DNA of 64,000 bases, taken from Pelomonas sp. Root1217 (GTDB lineage: Bacteria > Pseudomonadota > Gammaproteobacteria > Burkholderiales > Burkholderiaceae_C). Below are positions 25,243 through 33,899 of this stretch, one piece after another. Made by a program: the position numbers and the translations under genes. Below the pieces are notes generated by a model that had not been told where the DNA came from, searched no databases, and was given only the letters and a program-made list of their open reading frames with translations. Every line of letters begins with the position of its first letter. Positions within the stretch are counted from its first letter, which is position 1. The stretch is taken from positions 999,119 to 1,063,118 of the forward strand of contig NZ_LMDC01000028.1 of the NCBI RefSeq assembly GCF_001425705.1, in the 5' to 3' direction.

Positions 25243-28167
25243 TTACTTGGCCCTTTCCGGCGTGGCCGCATGCCCGGCCGCCTCACCGGCCCGCGCCACC
25301 ACCTCGATGGGCTGGCGCGCCGCGATGCGGTCGCGGAAGAAGGCCTGCACCTGCTCGGCCGTCACGGCTTCGAGGTTGGCCGTCTCGCCCAGCATCATGG
25401 CCCTCATGCGCGGCTCGATGAGGATGCGCTGCAGCCAGTAGCCCCAGTGGCCGTTGTACTCGGGCGCCTTGCGGCTTTGCTCGACCATGGGCTGCTTGGC
25501 GCGCTGCAGCTCGTCGGCGCCGACCGGCTCTGCGGCCAGAACCTTGAGCTGGGCGCGCAGCACCTCGCGGAAGGCGTCGAACTTCTCGGGCGGCGTCTCG
25601 ATCTCAGCGCTGAAGCGCCCCTGGCCGGCGATGTCCAGGCTGCCGCCGCCGCTGGCGCGCGGCGAGTAGGTGATGCCAAGCTTCTCGCGCACGATGTCGA
25701 CCAGCCGCGTCTGCAGCAGCGTGGCCGCCACGCGGCCGGTGTTGGACAGCGCCGTGTCGGCCCACTGGTCGGGCATGGACCAGTGCCAGCCCAGCATGCC
25801 CTGGTCAACGCGGCCCTTGTGCAGCGCCACATGAGGCGCGCCGCCATCGGCGGGCGGCGTGGCTTTCAGCGGCACGGCCGGCAGGCGCGCGCGGGCCGGC
25901 CCGGCGCCAAAGGTGGCCTGCACGGCGGCAATGGCGGCCTCCTCGCTCACGTCGCCGATGATGACCACATCAGCCGCCCCGGCCAGGGCCGGGCGCAGGA
26001 TGGCCGCCGCGTCGTCGGCCTTGGCCGCCAGCAGCTCGGCCGCCGTCGGCACGCCGCCGAGCCGGAGCTCGCCGTTGTTCATCACCCGGGACAGCTCGCG
26101 GCCGTAGACGATGCCTGGCAGGGTCTCGAACTGGTTGGCCATCATCGGCGCCACACCGGCCAGCTTCTCCCCCATCTCGGGGCGGAAGCCCGGGTCGCGC
26201 ACGAAGGCGGCCAGCAGCTGGAGCTGGGGCTTGAGGTCGGTCGGGCGGGTGTCGCCCACCAGCAGCACGCGTCGGCTGTCCATTTGCAGATTCAGGCCGG
26301 CCAGCACGCCGCTGGCCTGCTGCCACTGCGCCACCTCGGCCAGCGAAAGCTTGCCGGTGCCGCCCAGCGGGAACATGTTCAGCGTCCAGGTGGCCGAGAC
26401 CTGCTCGGGCTTGAGCCCGGCCATGCCCTGGCCCACCAGCACCTGCACGATGACCTTGTCCTTCTCCTGCGCCGTGGGCTTGACGACCAGGCGCGTGCCG
26501 TTGGCAAAGGCCAGCGTGGTGCTGCCCAGCTCGGCGTCGACCGTCTTGCTGACGATGGCGCCAGCGGCGCCGAAGTCGGCATACGGCCAGGTCACCGCCG
26601 TGAGCGCGGCCTGGGCCTGCAAGGGCTTGGCCAGGCTTTGGGCCAGCTGGGCCGACAGCGCCGGCACGCCGGCCGCGCCGGCCTTGGCGCTGCGGAAGAT
26701 GAGCGGCTGGCCACCGAAGTCGCGGCGCAGCACGGCGGTCAGTTCCTCGGGCTTGATGGACGCCAGCATGGGCTCCCCCTCGGCCACGCCCTGTTCGGCG
26801 CTCTGGTAGACGCCCTCGTAGTGGGCAGCGTTGACCAGCGCATCGGCGATGGCCGCGCTCTGGCGCGTGGGGGCCTGGGCCACCATGGTCTGCATGAAGC
26901 TGCGGATCCCCGGCAGCAGGCGCTGCAGGTCGGCCGGCTGCACGCCCTGGGCCTGCAGCTGGCGCAGCTCGGTGGTCGCGGCGTCCAGCGCCTCGGCCCA
27001 TTTCTCCGGTGCCGACATCACGGTCAGCTGGGCCTGACCCGTCACGTTGTGGATCCGCGGCAAGTCCATGCCAAAGGCGCCGAGGAACGGGCTGCCCGGC
27101 TTGAGCGCCCGGTCACTCAGACGCAGGTTGAGCACGCCGGCCGCCATTTGCTGCACCAGCACGTCGCGACCGACTGCCAGCGTCGGCGGGCGCATGTCGG
27201 GCGGCGTCAGCCAGGTCAGCGAGAGCTTGTCGGGCGCGCCGTCGGCGATGAACTCGGCTGCAGGCTGCGTCGGCTTGGTCGCACCCAGGTCCAGCGCGTC
27301 CGGCTTGGCCGTAGCCTTCCAGTCGGCAAAACGCTCACGGATCTGCTTCTCCACCGCGTCGACGTCGATGTTGCCGACGACGATGAGGGTCGCGTTGTCC
27401 GGCCGGTAGTTGGCCCGGTAGTAGCGGCGCAGCTTGTCGGCCGTGGCGGCCTGGACGGTGTCGATGCGGCCGATGGGCAGGCGCTGGGCCACGCGCGTGC
27501 CGGCCAGCGTCAGGGCCTGCTCGGCGATGAAGGCGCGCATGCCGGGCACGTCGCGCGTGCGCTCCTCGGACAGCACGACGCCCTTCTCCTGCTCGACGAG
27601 CTGGGCGTCGAGCTTGAGGTGCGAGCCGATCTCGCGGAACAGCATCAGGCCGGTGTCCAGCGCCGCGGCGTCGGCTTTGGGGAAGTTGAAGTGGTAGACG
27701 GTCTGCTCGAAGTCGGTGAAGGCATTGGTGTCCGCACCGAAGCTCAGCCCCTGGCGCTGCAGCATGTGCACGACCTCCCCGTCAGCCACCTTGGCGCTGC
27801 CGCGGAAGGCCATGTGCTCCAGGAAGTGGGCCAGGCCCTGCTCACCGTCGCGCTCCTGCAGGGAGCCGGCGCCGATGCGCATGCGCATGGCCACGCCGTC
27901 CTTGGGCGTCTCGTTGTGCTGGATGGCATAGCGCAGGCCATTGGGCAGGCGGCCGAAGCGCACGGCGGGATCCGGCGCGCGCTGGGTCAGCTCGTGGCCC
28001 CAGAGCGGGCCCGCCGGCGCCTGGACAGTAGCGGCCTGGGGCTGTTCGGCCCAGGCAACAGGGGCCCACACCGCCATGCCGGCACTAAGCGCGAGGGCCG
28101 CAGCTATGGTGGTGGCACGCCAATGCGGTGCGCGGCGATGGGCTTGGGTTTGCAGGCGTGAGTGCAA
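25243..28167 (-). CDS. M16 family zinc metallopeptidase, double-domain (PqqL-like)
   Basis: 974 residues from a TTG start, chosen because CAGGAGACACCGC (strong ribosome site) precedes it; the open frame extends upstream without a good start. Signal peptide to about residue 40 (APVAWAEQ). The zinc motif HFLEH near 128 with HxxEH fold, plus the downstream Glu in VLSEERTRD. A second, inactive-type M16 domain follows (LADWALS-like repeat), so it is a fused dimer as in PqqL and other periplasmic proteases. Probably periplasmic, degrading peptides. Position suggests a link to the TonB/ExbBD-type system. Confidence 0.8.
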   Translation of the reverse strand: MHSRLQTQAHRRAPHWRATTIAAALALSAGMAVWAPVAWAEQPQAATVQAPAGPLWGHELTQRAPDPAVRFGRLPNGLRYAIQHNETPKDGVAMRMRIGAGSLQERDGEQGLAHFLEHMAFRGSAKVADGEVVHMLQRQGLSFGADTNAFTDFEQTVYHFNFPKADAAALDTGLMLFREIGSHLKLDAQLVEQEKGVVLSEERTRDVPGMRAFIAEQALTLAGTRVAQRLPIGRIDTVQAATADKLRRYYRANYRPDNATLIVVGNIDVDAVEKQIRERFADWKATAKPDALDLGATKPTQPAAEFIADGAPDKLSLTWLTPPDMRPPTLAVGRDVLVQQMAAGVLNLRLSDRALKPGSPFLGAFGMDLPRIHNVTGQAQLTVMSAPEKWAEALDAATTELRQLQAQGVQPADLQRLLPGIRSFMQTMVAQAPTRQSAAIADALVNAAHYEGVYQSAEQGVAEGEPMLASIKPEELTAVLRRDFGGQPLIFRSAKAGAAGVPALSAQLAQSLAKPLQAQAALTAVTWPYADFGAAGAIVSKTVDAELGSTTLAFANGTRLVVKPTAQEKDKVIVQVLVGQGMAGLKPEQVSATWTLNMFPLGGTGKLSLAEVAQWQQASGVLAGLNLQMDSRRVLLVGDTRPTDLKPQLQLLAAFVRDPGFRPEMGEKLAGVAPMMANQFETLPGIVYGRELSRVMNNGELRLGGVPTAAELLAAKADDAAAILRPALAGAADVVIIGDVSEEAAIAAVQATFGAGPARARLPAVPLKATPPADGGAPHVALHKGRVDQGMLGWHWSMPDQWADTALSNTGRVAATLLQTRLVDIVREKLGITYSPRASGGGSLDIAGQGRFSAEIETPPEKFDAFREVLRAQLKVLAAEPVGADELQRAKQPMVEQSRKAPEYNGHWGYWLQRILIEPRMRAMMLGETANLEAVTAEQVQAFFRDRIAARQPIEVVARAGEAAGHAATPERAK

Positions 28168-28204
28168 GCGGTGTCTCCTGGAATTTGGCTGGAGTGGGCC
28201 ACAA

Positions 28205-28287
28205 CTTGGTATTGGTAAGTCCAATTGCCGTTGTGTTTGGCTATAAATAGCGGGTGACGGTGAATAATTACGATTTGGTAATACCAA
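28205..28287. promoter_or_regulatory. AT-rich divergent control region with TTGGTA repeats
   Basis: Between the M16 gene and the DUF4399 gene (28168-28410) lies an AT-richer stretch. TTGGTA occurs at 28205 and again in a 13-base palindrome TTGGTAATACCAA (28275-28287). The spacing and AT content suggest a shared regulator, but none is identifiable. Confidence 0.4.
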
Positions 28288-28410
28288 AATGAACGATGCG
28301 CGGACTGCTTGACCACCCGCTTCGGGCTGCCCAGGCATCAGCAACATTCACGACGCCCCTGGCCTTCACGCGCCTCCAGAATCAGCCGCATACGCCGACG
28401 GAGGGCTCGC

Positions 28411-29334
28411 ATGGCATGGAATGCTCATCTCACTCCCCCTCGCAGGCCGCTGTGGCCACTTTGGTCGCTCCCACTGCTGCCCGCGCTGGCCCTGGCTGAG
28501 CCACTGCCCGCTGACCCGCTTGAGCGCCAGTGCTGGCTGGCCCACACCAGCCAGCGCACGGCGCTGGACCTGCGCGAGCCGGTCTCCGTGCACTTCAGCA
28601 ACTTGAAGACCGGCTACCGGGTGCGCACACCTTTTTGGGTGGAGTTCGGCATCCGCGGCATGGGCGTCATCCCGGCCGGCAATGCCAACGAGAAAGCCGG
28701 CCACCACCACATCCTCGTGGACACGCCGCTGCCGCGCGATCACACCGCGCCCATTCCCTTCTCCAGCACGCACAAGCATTTCGGCAAGGCCCAGACCGGC
28801 ACCGAGATCGACCTGCCGCCGGGCCGCCACACCCTGCGGCTGCTTTTCGCCGACCACGCCCACAAGCCCTATTTCGTCTTCAGCAATGAGATTGCCATTG
28901 TTGTCGTGGGCAAGCGCACCGAAGCTCCTGCGCCGAAGGTCATTGCGGGCGACCGCGGCAGCTGCGACGCCTGGTACGAGGATCTGCGCGCTGCGCCACG
29001 CGCTCCGTCAGGCCGCGAGGTCTACGTGAAGAACCTGCGCGACGACGAGGCGGTGTCGAGCCCCTTCACGTTGTCCCTGGGCGTGCTCGGTGCCGGCCTG
29101 GGCGTGGCGCCGGCCGGCACCACCATCAAGGACACGGGGCATTTCCGCCTCAGCTTTGCGCCCAAGGGCGGCGGCAATACGGTGCGCCAGAACCTCGTCG
29201 ACGGCCGCACCGAGGCCATCGTCGACCTGCCCCTGGGCGAGTACGAGGCGGTTGTCAGTCTGCACGACGGCGCGGGTGAGCCCCTGCTCAAGGCCGCGCC
29301 GCTGAAGTTCAGCGTCACCCGTCACGACAGGTAG
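28411..29334 (+). CDS. DUF4399 domain protein, exported
   Basis: 307 residues from an ATG preceded by GGAGGG (strong site). Signal peptide to about residue 29 (PALALAEP). One clear DUF4399 unit (VSVHFSNLKTGYRVRTPFWVEFGIRGMGVIPAGN...GHHHILVDTPLP, residues ~55-165) is followed by a degenerate second half. DUF4399 proteins are periplasmic/outer-membrane associated with unknown role. The 3' end overlaps the HD-GYP gene on the other strand by 13 bases. Confidence 0.8.
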   Translation: MAWNAHLTPPRRPLWPLWSLPLLPALALAEPLPADPLERQCWLAHTSQRTALDLREPVSVHFSNLKTGYRVRTPFWVEFGIRGMGVIPAGNANEKAGHHHILVDTPLPRDHTAPIPFSSTHKHFGKAQTGTEIDLPPGRHTLRLLFADHAHKPYFVFSNEIAIVVVGKRTEAPAPKVIAGDRGSCDAWYEDLRAAPRAPSGREVYVKNLRDDEAVSSPFTLSLGVLGAGLGVAPAGTTIKDTGHFRLSFAPKGGGNTVRQNLVDGRTEAIVDLPLGEYEAVVSLHDGAGEPLLKAAPLKFSVTRHDR

Positions 29335-32255
29335 GCGCTAGCGTCCTCCACGTCGATCTGCACCGCCGGCATGAAGCGCCGCGCATAGTCGCGCCAGACG
29401 CCCGAGCGCAGGAAGAGCGCGAACAGATCCGGGTCGAGGTGACCCTCGGCCACCATGCGGCGCATGATGGCCAGCGCCTCGGACAGGCGCTTGCCCGGCT
29501 TGTAGGGCCGGTCATCGGCCGTCAATGCCTCGAAGACGTCGGCAATGGCCATCATGCGGGCCTGCGGGCTCATCTGCGCGCCGGTGAGGCCACGCGGGTA
29601 GCCCTTGCCGTCCATGCGTTCGTGATGGCCACCCGCGATTTCGGGCACGTCTTTCAAATGCTTGGGGAAAGGCAGCTCGTGCAGCATCTTCAGCGTCTGC
29701 ACGATGTGGTCGTTGATCTTGTAGCGCTCCTCCTCCGTCAGCGTGCCACGCGAGATCGTGAGGTTGTACAGCTCCCCCCGGTGGTAGAGGTGTTCGGGCT
29801 GCTTGAGCTTGAATCCCCAGCGGTTGTCGCCGGCCAGTTGGTCGGCGGCGGGGCGCGGCAGGATGTGCTCGGGCCGGTCCTGCAGCAGGCGCTCAGGTGC
29901 GGGCAGCGGCGGGCGCGGCCTGGGCTGGCGGCGCAGCTCCTCGATGGACAGGCCGAGCGTGTCGTCCAGCGTGCGCGACCAACGCCTCTCGCCGATGCGG
30001 CGCAGCCGGGCAACGGCTTCGGGGTCCAGCGTTTCGCCGCCCACATTGCTGGCCGCGACAAAGGCGTAATCGGCATCCAGTTCGTCTTGGACCGGCGCCG
30101 CCGCAGCACGGGCGCGCTGCACGCCCGCGTCGCCCAGCTCGGCCTCCAGCTTCTCGATCAGCGCGTCGCGCTTGAGCACCTCGAAGCGCGTACGGATCTC
30201 ATGAACGCGGTTGTAGATGGTTTCCAGCTTGGTAGCCTTGTCGACAACATATTCCGGCGTGGTGACCTTGCCGCAGTCGTGCAACCAGGCGGCGATGTGC
30301 AGCGCCTCCCACTGGTCAGCGTCCATCGTGAAACCGGCGTACGGTCCTTCGGTCGCCTCGCACGCTGCCTGGGCCAGCATCTTGGTCAGTTCGGGCACGC
30401 GCTGGCAATGGCCGCCGGTATAGGGGCTCTTGGCATCGATGGCGCCGGCGACAAGCTGGATGAAGCTCTCCAGCAGCGCTTTGCGGGCGCGCAGCAGCAA
30501 CTGGTTGTCGATCGCCACGGCGGCTGTGCCAGACAGTGCGCTGACGAAGGCCACGCGTGCGGCGCCCAGCGGTGCAGACGGCCCGTCGGCCATCAACGGG
30601 AAGGTCAGCGTCAGCGTGCCGATGGTCTCGTGCTGGCTGTTCTTCAGCGGCAGGGCCAGCAGGCGCATCCTGGCGACGCCCAGGACGGCGAACAAGCGCC
30701 CGTAGGCGGACAGGTGGGTCGGGTTGTCCCAGCTCAGGTCGATCTCGACCGGTGCGTTCGTCTGCAGGGCACGCACCGGCGCGGCGACGCTGTCGGGCAC
30801 GTTCACCTGCCAGGTCAGCCCGCGGCGCGACGCGGTCTCGCCACGCACGCGCGAAGCCGCAGGTTCCAGCGTCTGGCCATCGGCCGACAGCAGGTGGACC
30901 GAGCCGCCGCTCGCGCCCGCCACGGCGATGGTCTCGCGCAGGATGAGGTCGAGCAGGGTGTCGAAATCGCGCTCGGCGCTCAGCGCGCTGCTGATGTCGA
31001 GAAAGCGCCGCAGCGAATGCTTCATCGCCGTCATCGCGATGGCCAGGCGATCGACCTCGCGGATCAGGCTGCGCTGGGGATCGGGCCCGTCGAACTCGAA
31101 ACGCTCGATCGCCTCGGCCTGGCGGGCCAGGTTGCGCAGCGGCCGCGACACGCGGTCGGCCAGCAGGTGAACCAGGGGCAGCAACAGCAGCATCAATCCC
31201 AGCGAGATGTACAAGCTGTGGCGGCGGCTCTCGATCTGGAAGGCCTGCAGCTCCTCCCGCGGCGCGGCCATCAGCAGCACCAGCGGCGCGCCGGCCTCCA
31301 CGGCACCCTGCAGCGGCAAGGCGTGGCTGACCCATTCGTGCCCGTCGATCAGCTGCACGGGTGCGAGATGACCCTCGCCATCGCGGCGCTGCCACAGCGC
31401 GCGCATCAGCGGCGACGCACGCTCGGCCACGCGCGGCAGCGCCTGGCCGTCCTTAGGCGGCGTGCGCCGCTCGGGCCGGGCCTCGGCCAGCATCTCCCCG
31501 CCTTGGGTGGCGATGAGCAGCTCGGCTGAACGGCTGATCTGCGGGCGCGTCAGCATTTCGCTCAAGGCCTTGAGGCTGACGTCGGCGCCGACGATGGCGC
31601 CGCCATGGGCCTGGGCCAGCGTCACGCCGGGTTCGCCCGTCGTGAAGAACAGATAGGGTGCCGACTGCACGAGCCTGCCTTCGCCGGCCTCGCTGGCCAA
31701 TGCGAACCAGGGCCGGGTGCGCGGGTCAAAGTCGTAGTCGGGCCGGTCACGGCGCTGCAGCTCGCGCAGGGCCGCGTCATAGAAGCGGTAGGCGCCCCGC
31801 GGGGCTGCGCCGCCATCACGGTTCACGCTCTGCAGGCCGAATGCAGCCTCAGCCGGTGCATCCATGCGCTTGCGTGTTGCCGCATCGCCCAGGCGGCGCA
31901 ACAGGACGAAGGATCCGCCCGAGGTGCCGACATAGACGGCCGACACAGAGGCATTGGCGCGCAGGGCCGCGGCCATCTGCGGCAGCGCAGTCAGACGCTC
32001 GGCCTCGTTGCCGGCCCGGCTCAGGGCGCCGGTCGCCAGCAGGGCGACGCTGACCCGCGCCGGGCGCAGCTCGGTCTCGACGGCCGCGGCGGCCTCACGG
32101 CCGATGCGCCGGGCCGCGGCGCCAGCCTGCTGCAGCATCAATGCGTCACTGCGTGAGCGCTCGTACAGCAGCAGCACGCTGTACACCAGGGCGACCAGGC
32201 CCACCATCAGCAAGCTCAGCGTGATGTAAAGCGTCTTGGGCTTGAGATGCGGCAT
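29322..32255 (-). CDS. dCache-HAMP-GAF-HD-GYP signalling protein
   Basis: 977 residues from MPHLKPKTLYITL. First TM near residue 10-30, a large extracytoplasmic cache-like domain (to ~365), a second TM (SLGLMLLLLPLVHLLADRV), HAMP (RPLRNLARQAEAIERF), a GAF domain (~450-610), then the HD domain (IAAWLHDCGK, HD near 658) and the GYP motif HHERMDGKGYPRGL near 875. It would be a c-di-GMP phosphodiesterase responding to an external ligand. About 215 residues separate HD and HH...GYP, against roughly 60 in standard members, so a ~150-residue insertion is present. The 3' end overlaps DUF4399. Confidence 0.85.
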   Translation of the reverse strand: MPHLKPKTLYITLSLLMVGLVALVYSVLLLYERSRSDALMLQQAGAAARRIGREAAAAVETELRPARVSVALLATGALSRAGNEAERLTALPQMAAALRANASVSAVYVGTSGGSFVLLRRLGDAATRKRMDAPAEAAFGLQSVNRDGGAAPRGAYRFYDAALRELQRRDRPDYDFDPRTRPWFALASEAGEGRLVQSAPYLFFTTGEPGVTLAQAHGGAIVGADVSLKALSEMLTRPQISRSAELLIATQGGEMLAEARPERRTPPKDGQALPRVAERASPLMRALWQRRDGEGHLAPVQLIDGHEWVSHALPLQGAVEAGAPLVLLMAAPREELQAFQIESRRHSLYISLGLMLLLLPLVHLLADRVSRPLRNLARQAEAIERFEFDGPDPQRSLIREVDRLAIAMTAMKHSLRRFLDISSALSAERDFDTLLDLILRETIAVAGASGGSVHLLSADGQTLEPAASRVRGETASRRGLTWQVNVPDSVAAPVRALQTNAPVEIDLSWDNPTHLSAYGRLFAVLGVARMRLLALPLKNSQHETIGTLTLTFPLMADGPSAPLGAARVAFVSALSGTAAVAIDNQLLLRARKALLESFIQLVAGAIDAKSPYTGGHCQRVPELTKMLAQAACEATEGPYAGFTMDADQWEALHIAAWLHDCGKVTTPEYVVDKATKLETIYNRVHEIRTRFEVLKRDALIEKLEAELGDAGVQRARAAAAPVQDELDADYAFVAASNVGGETLDPEAVARLRRIGERRWSRTLDDTLGLSIEELRRQPRPRPPLPAPERLLQDRPEHILPRPAADQLAGDNRWGFKLKQPEHLYHRGELYNLTISRGTLTEEERYKINDHIVQTLKMLHELPFPKHLKDVPEIAGGHHERMDGKGYPRGLTGAQMSPQARMMAIADVFEALTADDRPYKPGKRLSEALAIMRRMVAEGHLDPDLFALFLRSGVWRDYARRFMPAVQIDVEDASAYLS

Positions 32256-32465
32256 GGAACCTGACGGGCAGCAGCGTTGCAGCAGTATCTCCGTGCCGCC
32301 ACCACTTTGCCTGTGGTTACCAGACCAGCCGGCAAGGGTGCCCAAGTCCTACAAGTCAAGCCCCCCAGCGGCCTTCAGGATGGCGTGGCGACGACCGGTC
32401 GCGTATCGCCGCAGGCCCGACCCGGCGCCTGCGCTGCTATGGATGAAGTAGGAGAGAAGTTCCCC

Positions 32466-33041
32466 ATGAAAAAGATCGCAATCAGCCTTGCCGCCCTCGC
32501 CCTGGCCGCCAGCGCCCAGGCTCAGTCCAACAGCCCCGGCAGCAATGCCGCGCACAACTACGGCCTGTTGTCCCTGGGCCAAGGCCATCTCAATGCCGAC
32601 TGCACCGGCGTGCAGACCTGTGACAGGAACGCATTCGGTGGCAAGGCCATGTTCGGCCACGCCTTTGGCAATGGCTTTGCCCTCGAAGGCGGCTACACCA
32701 ATTTCGGCAAGTTCCGCGCGTCACAAGGCACCGTGGGGTTGAGCGGCCGGCCCGAAGCCCTGTCGCTGAGCGGCGCCTACACGGCCAACCTGAGCCCCGA
32801 CTGGGGTCTGGTCGGCCGGCTGGGCGTGGCCCGCGTGCGCACCAAGGTGAACGCCGAGGTCGGCGCGCTGACGGGATCGAGCAGCGAGAGCAAGACCCAG
32901 CCCATCGCCGGCTTGGCCGTCAACTACGCGCTGACACCGTCGGCCCGTATCGAGCTGGGCGTGGACGCAACGCGGGCCCAGATCCAGGGTGAGCGCCAGA
33001 ACGTTCGGATGGTGTCACTGGGCGCGCGCATGGCCTTCTGA
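32466..33041 (+). CDS. Outer-membrane beta-barrel protein, OmpW/OmpA-like
   Basis: 191 residues. The start MKKIAISLAALALAASAQAQS is a clean signal peptide. The mature protein has beta-strand pattern and ends ARMAF, a C-terminal aromatic typical of outer-membrane barrels. Two cysteines in ADCTGVQTCD near 35 may form a loop disulfide. It is a close paralogue of the next gene: shared FGNGF.LE.GY..FGKF, and E.GVD.T.AQ segments. The preceding region (32256-32465) has a ribosome site AGGAGAGAAG and no other recognisable element. Confidence 0.75.
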   Translation: MKKIAISLAALALAASAQAQSNSPGSNAAHNYGLLSLGQGHLNADCTGVQTCDRNAFGGKAMFGHAFGNGFALEGGYTNFGKFRASQGTVGLSGRPEALSLSGAYTANLSPDWGLVGRLGVARVRTKVNAEVGALTGSSSESKTQPIAGLAVNYALTPSARIELGVDATRAQIQGERQNVRMVSLGARMAF

Positions 33042-33074
33042 CGGCCCAAGCACGCCACTGCGAGACCACCCGAG

Positions 33075-33112
33075 CCGCCTGGCCGCTGAAAGCGCGGTCA
33101 GGCGGTTTTTTT
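33075..33112 (+). terminator. Rho-independent terminator
   Basis: Stem CCGCCTGGCCGC (33075-33086) pairs with GCGGTCAGGCGG (33094-33105) with one G-T pair, around a 7-base loop, followed by TTTTTTT. It lies 33 bases after the first barrel gene. Confidence 0.9.
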
Positions 33113-33271
33113 CACAACGCCCCCGAGCCCAGGGGCATGGCCGTCTCATCGGCGCGACAACTTCATCAAGGGCCTACAGGCGCCGCGAATAGCATGCGCG
33201 CCGCCCCGAAGGGCATCGAGGTGCCGGCCACGCCGGTCGGCCCATCCATCAAGAGAAAAGGGAGTGTTCTC

Positions 33272-33829
33272 ATGAAAAAACAAGCCATCGTCCTGGCCGC
33301 ACTGCTGGCCGCCACCGCTGTCCACGCCGAATCGCCGGCCCAGGGCTATATCGGCGTCGCCGGTGGTGTCTCGCACGTCAATATGGACTGCACGGGCACC
33401 ACCAGCTGCGACACGAGCGACACCGGCGCCAAGCTGGTGGGCGGCTACAACTTCGGCAACGGCTTCAGCCTGGAAGCCGGCTACGTCACTTTTGGCAAGT
33501 TCAAGGGCGCAGACGGCACGATGTCCGTCACCATCAAGCCGACCGCCCTCACGCTGGGCGCTGCTTTCGCGCTGCCGCTGAGCACCGACTGGGGGATGAA
33601 CGTCCGCCTGGGCATCGCGCAGGTGAAGACCAAGGCCAGCGCCACCGTCGGCACGCTGAGCGGCTCCGACTCCGAGAGCAAGGCCAAGGTCTACGCCGGG
33701 CTGGGCCTGACCTATGCCATCGCCAAGAGCGTCAAGCTGGAGCTGGGCGTCGATTCGACCCAGGCCCAATTCGCTGGCGAAAAGGCGACGCTGCGCCTGG
33801 TCTCCCTGGGCGCGACCTTCGCGTTCTGA
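33272..33829 (+). CDS. Outer-membrane beta-barrel protein, paralogue of the preceding gene
   Basis: 185 residues. Signal peptide MKKQAIVLAALLAATAVHAE, then a barrel ending LGATFAF. Carries MDCTGTTSCD near 41, in the same place as the Cys pair of its twin, and shares FGNGFSLEAGYVTFGKFKG. The pair is a tandem duplication with separate terminators, so separate transcripts. The ribosome site AAAAGGGAGTG precedes the ATG. Ligand and role unknown; small barrels of this type are often stress- or nutrient-regulated. Confidence 0.75.
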   Translation: MKKQAIVLAALLAATAVHAESPAQGYIGVAGGVSHVNMDCTGTTSCDTSDTGAKLVGGYNFGNGFSLEAGYVTFGKFKGADGTMSVTIKPTALTLGAAFALPLSTDWGMNVRLGIAQVKTKASATVGTLSGSDSESKAKVYAGLGLTYAIAKSVKLELGVDSTQAQFAGEKATLRLVSLGATFAF

Positions 33830-33851
33830 TCAACAACGCGTCCCACTCGAC

Positions 33852-33874
33852 GGGCCGCCTCGTGCGGCCCTTTT
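33852..33874 (+). terminator. Rho-independent terminator
   Basis: Stem GGGCCGC (33852-33858) and GCGGCCC (33864-33870), loop CTCGT, followed by TTTT. It lies between the second barrel gene and ybiB. Confidence 0.85.
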
Positions 33875-33899
33875 CCATGGCTCTTCCTACACTGCGGCC

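Noticed and set aside
29439-31529. A 696-residue open frame on the plus strand
   Set aside because: Antisense shadow of the HD-GYP gene; no recognisable domain.
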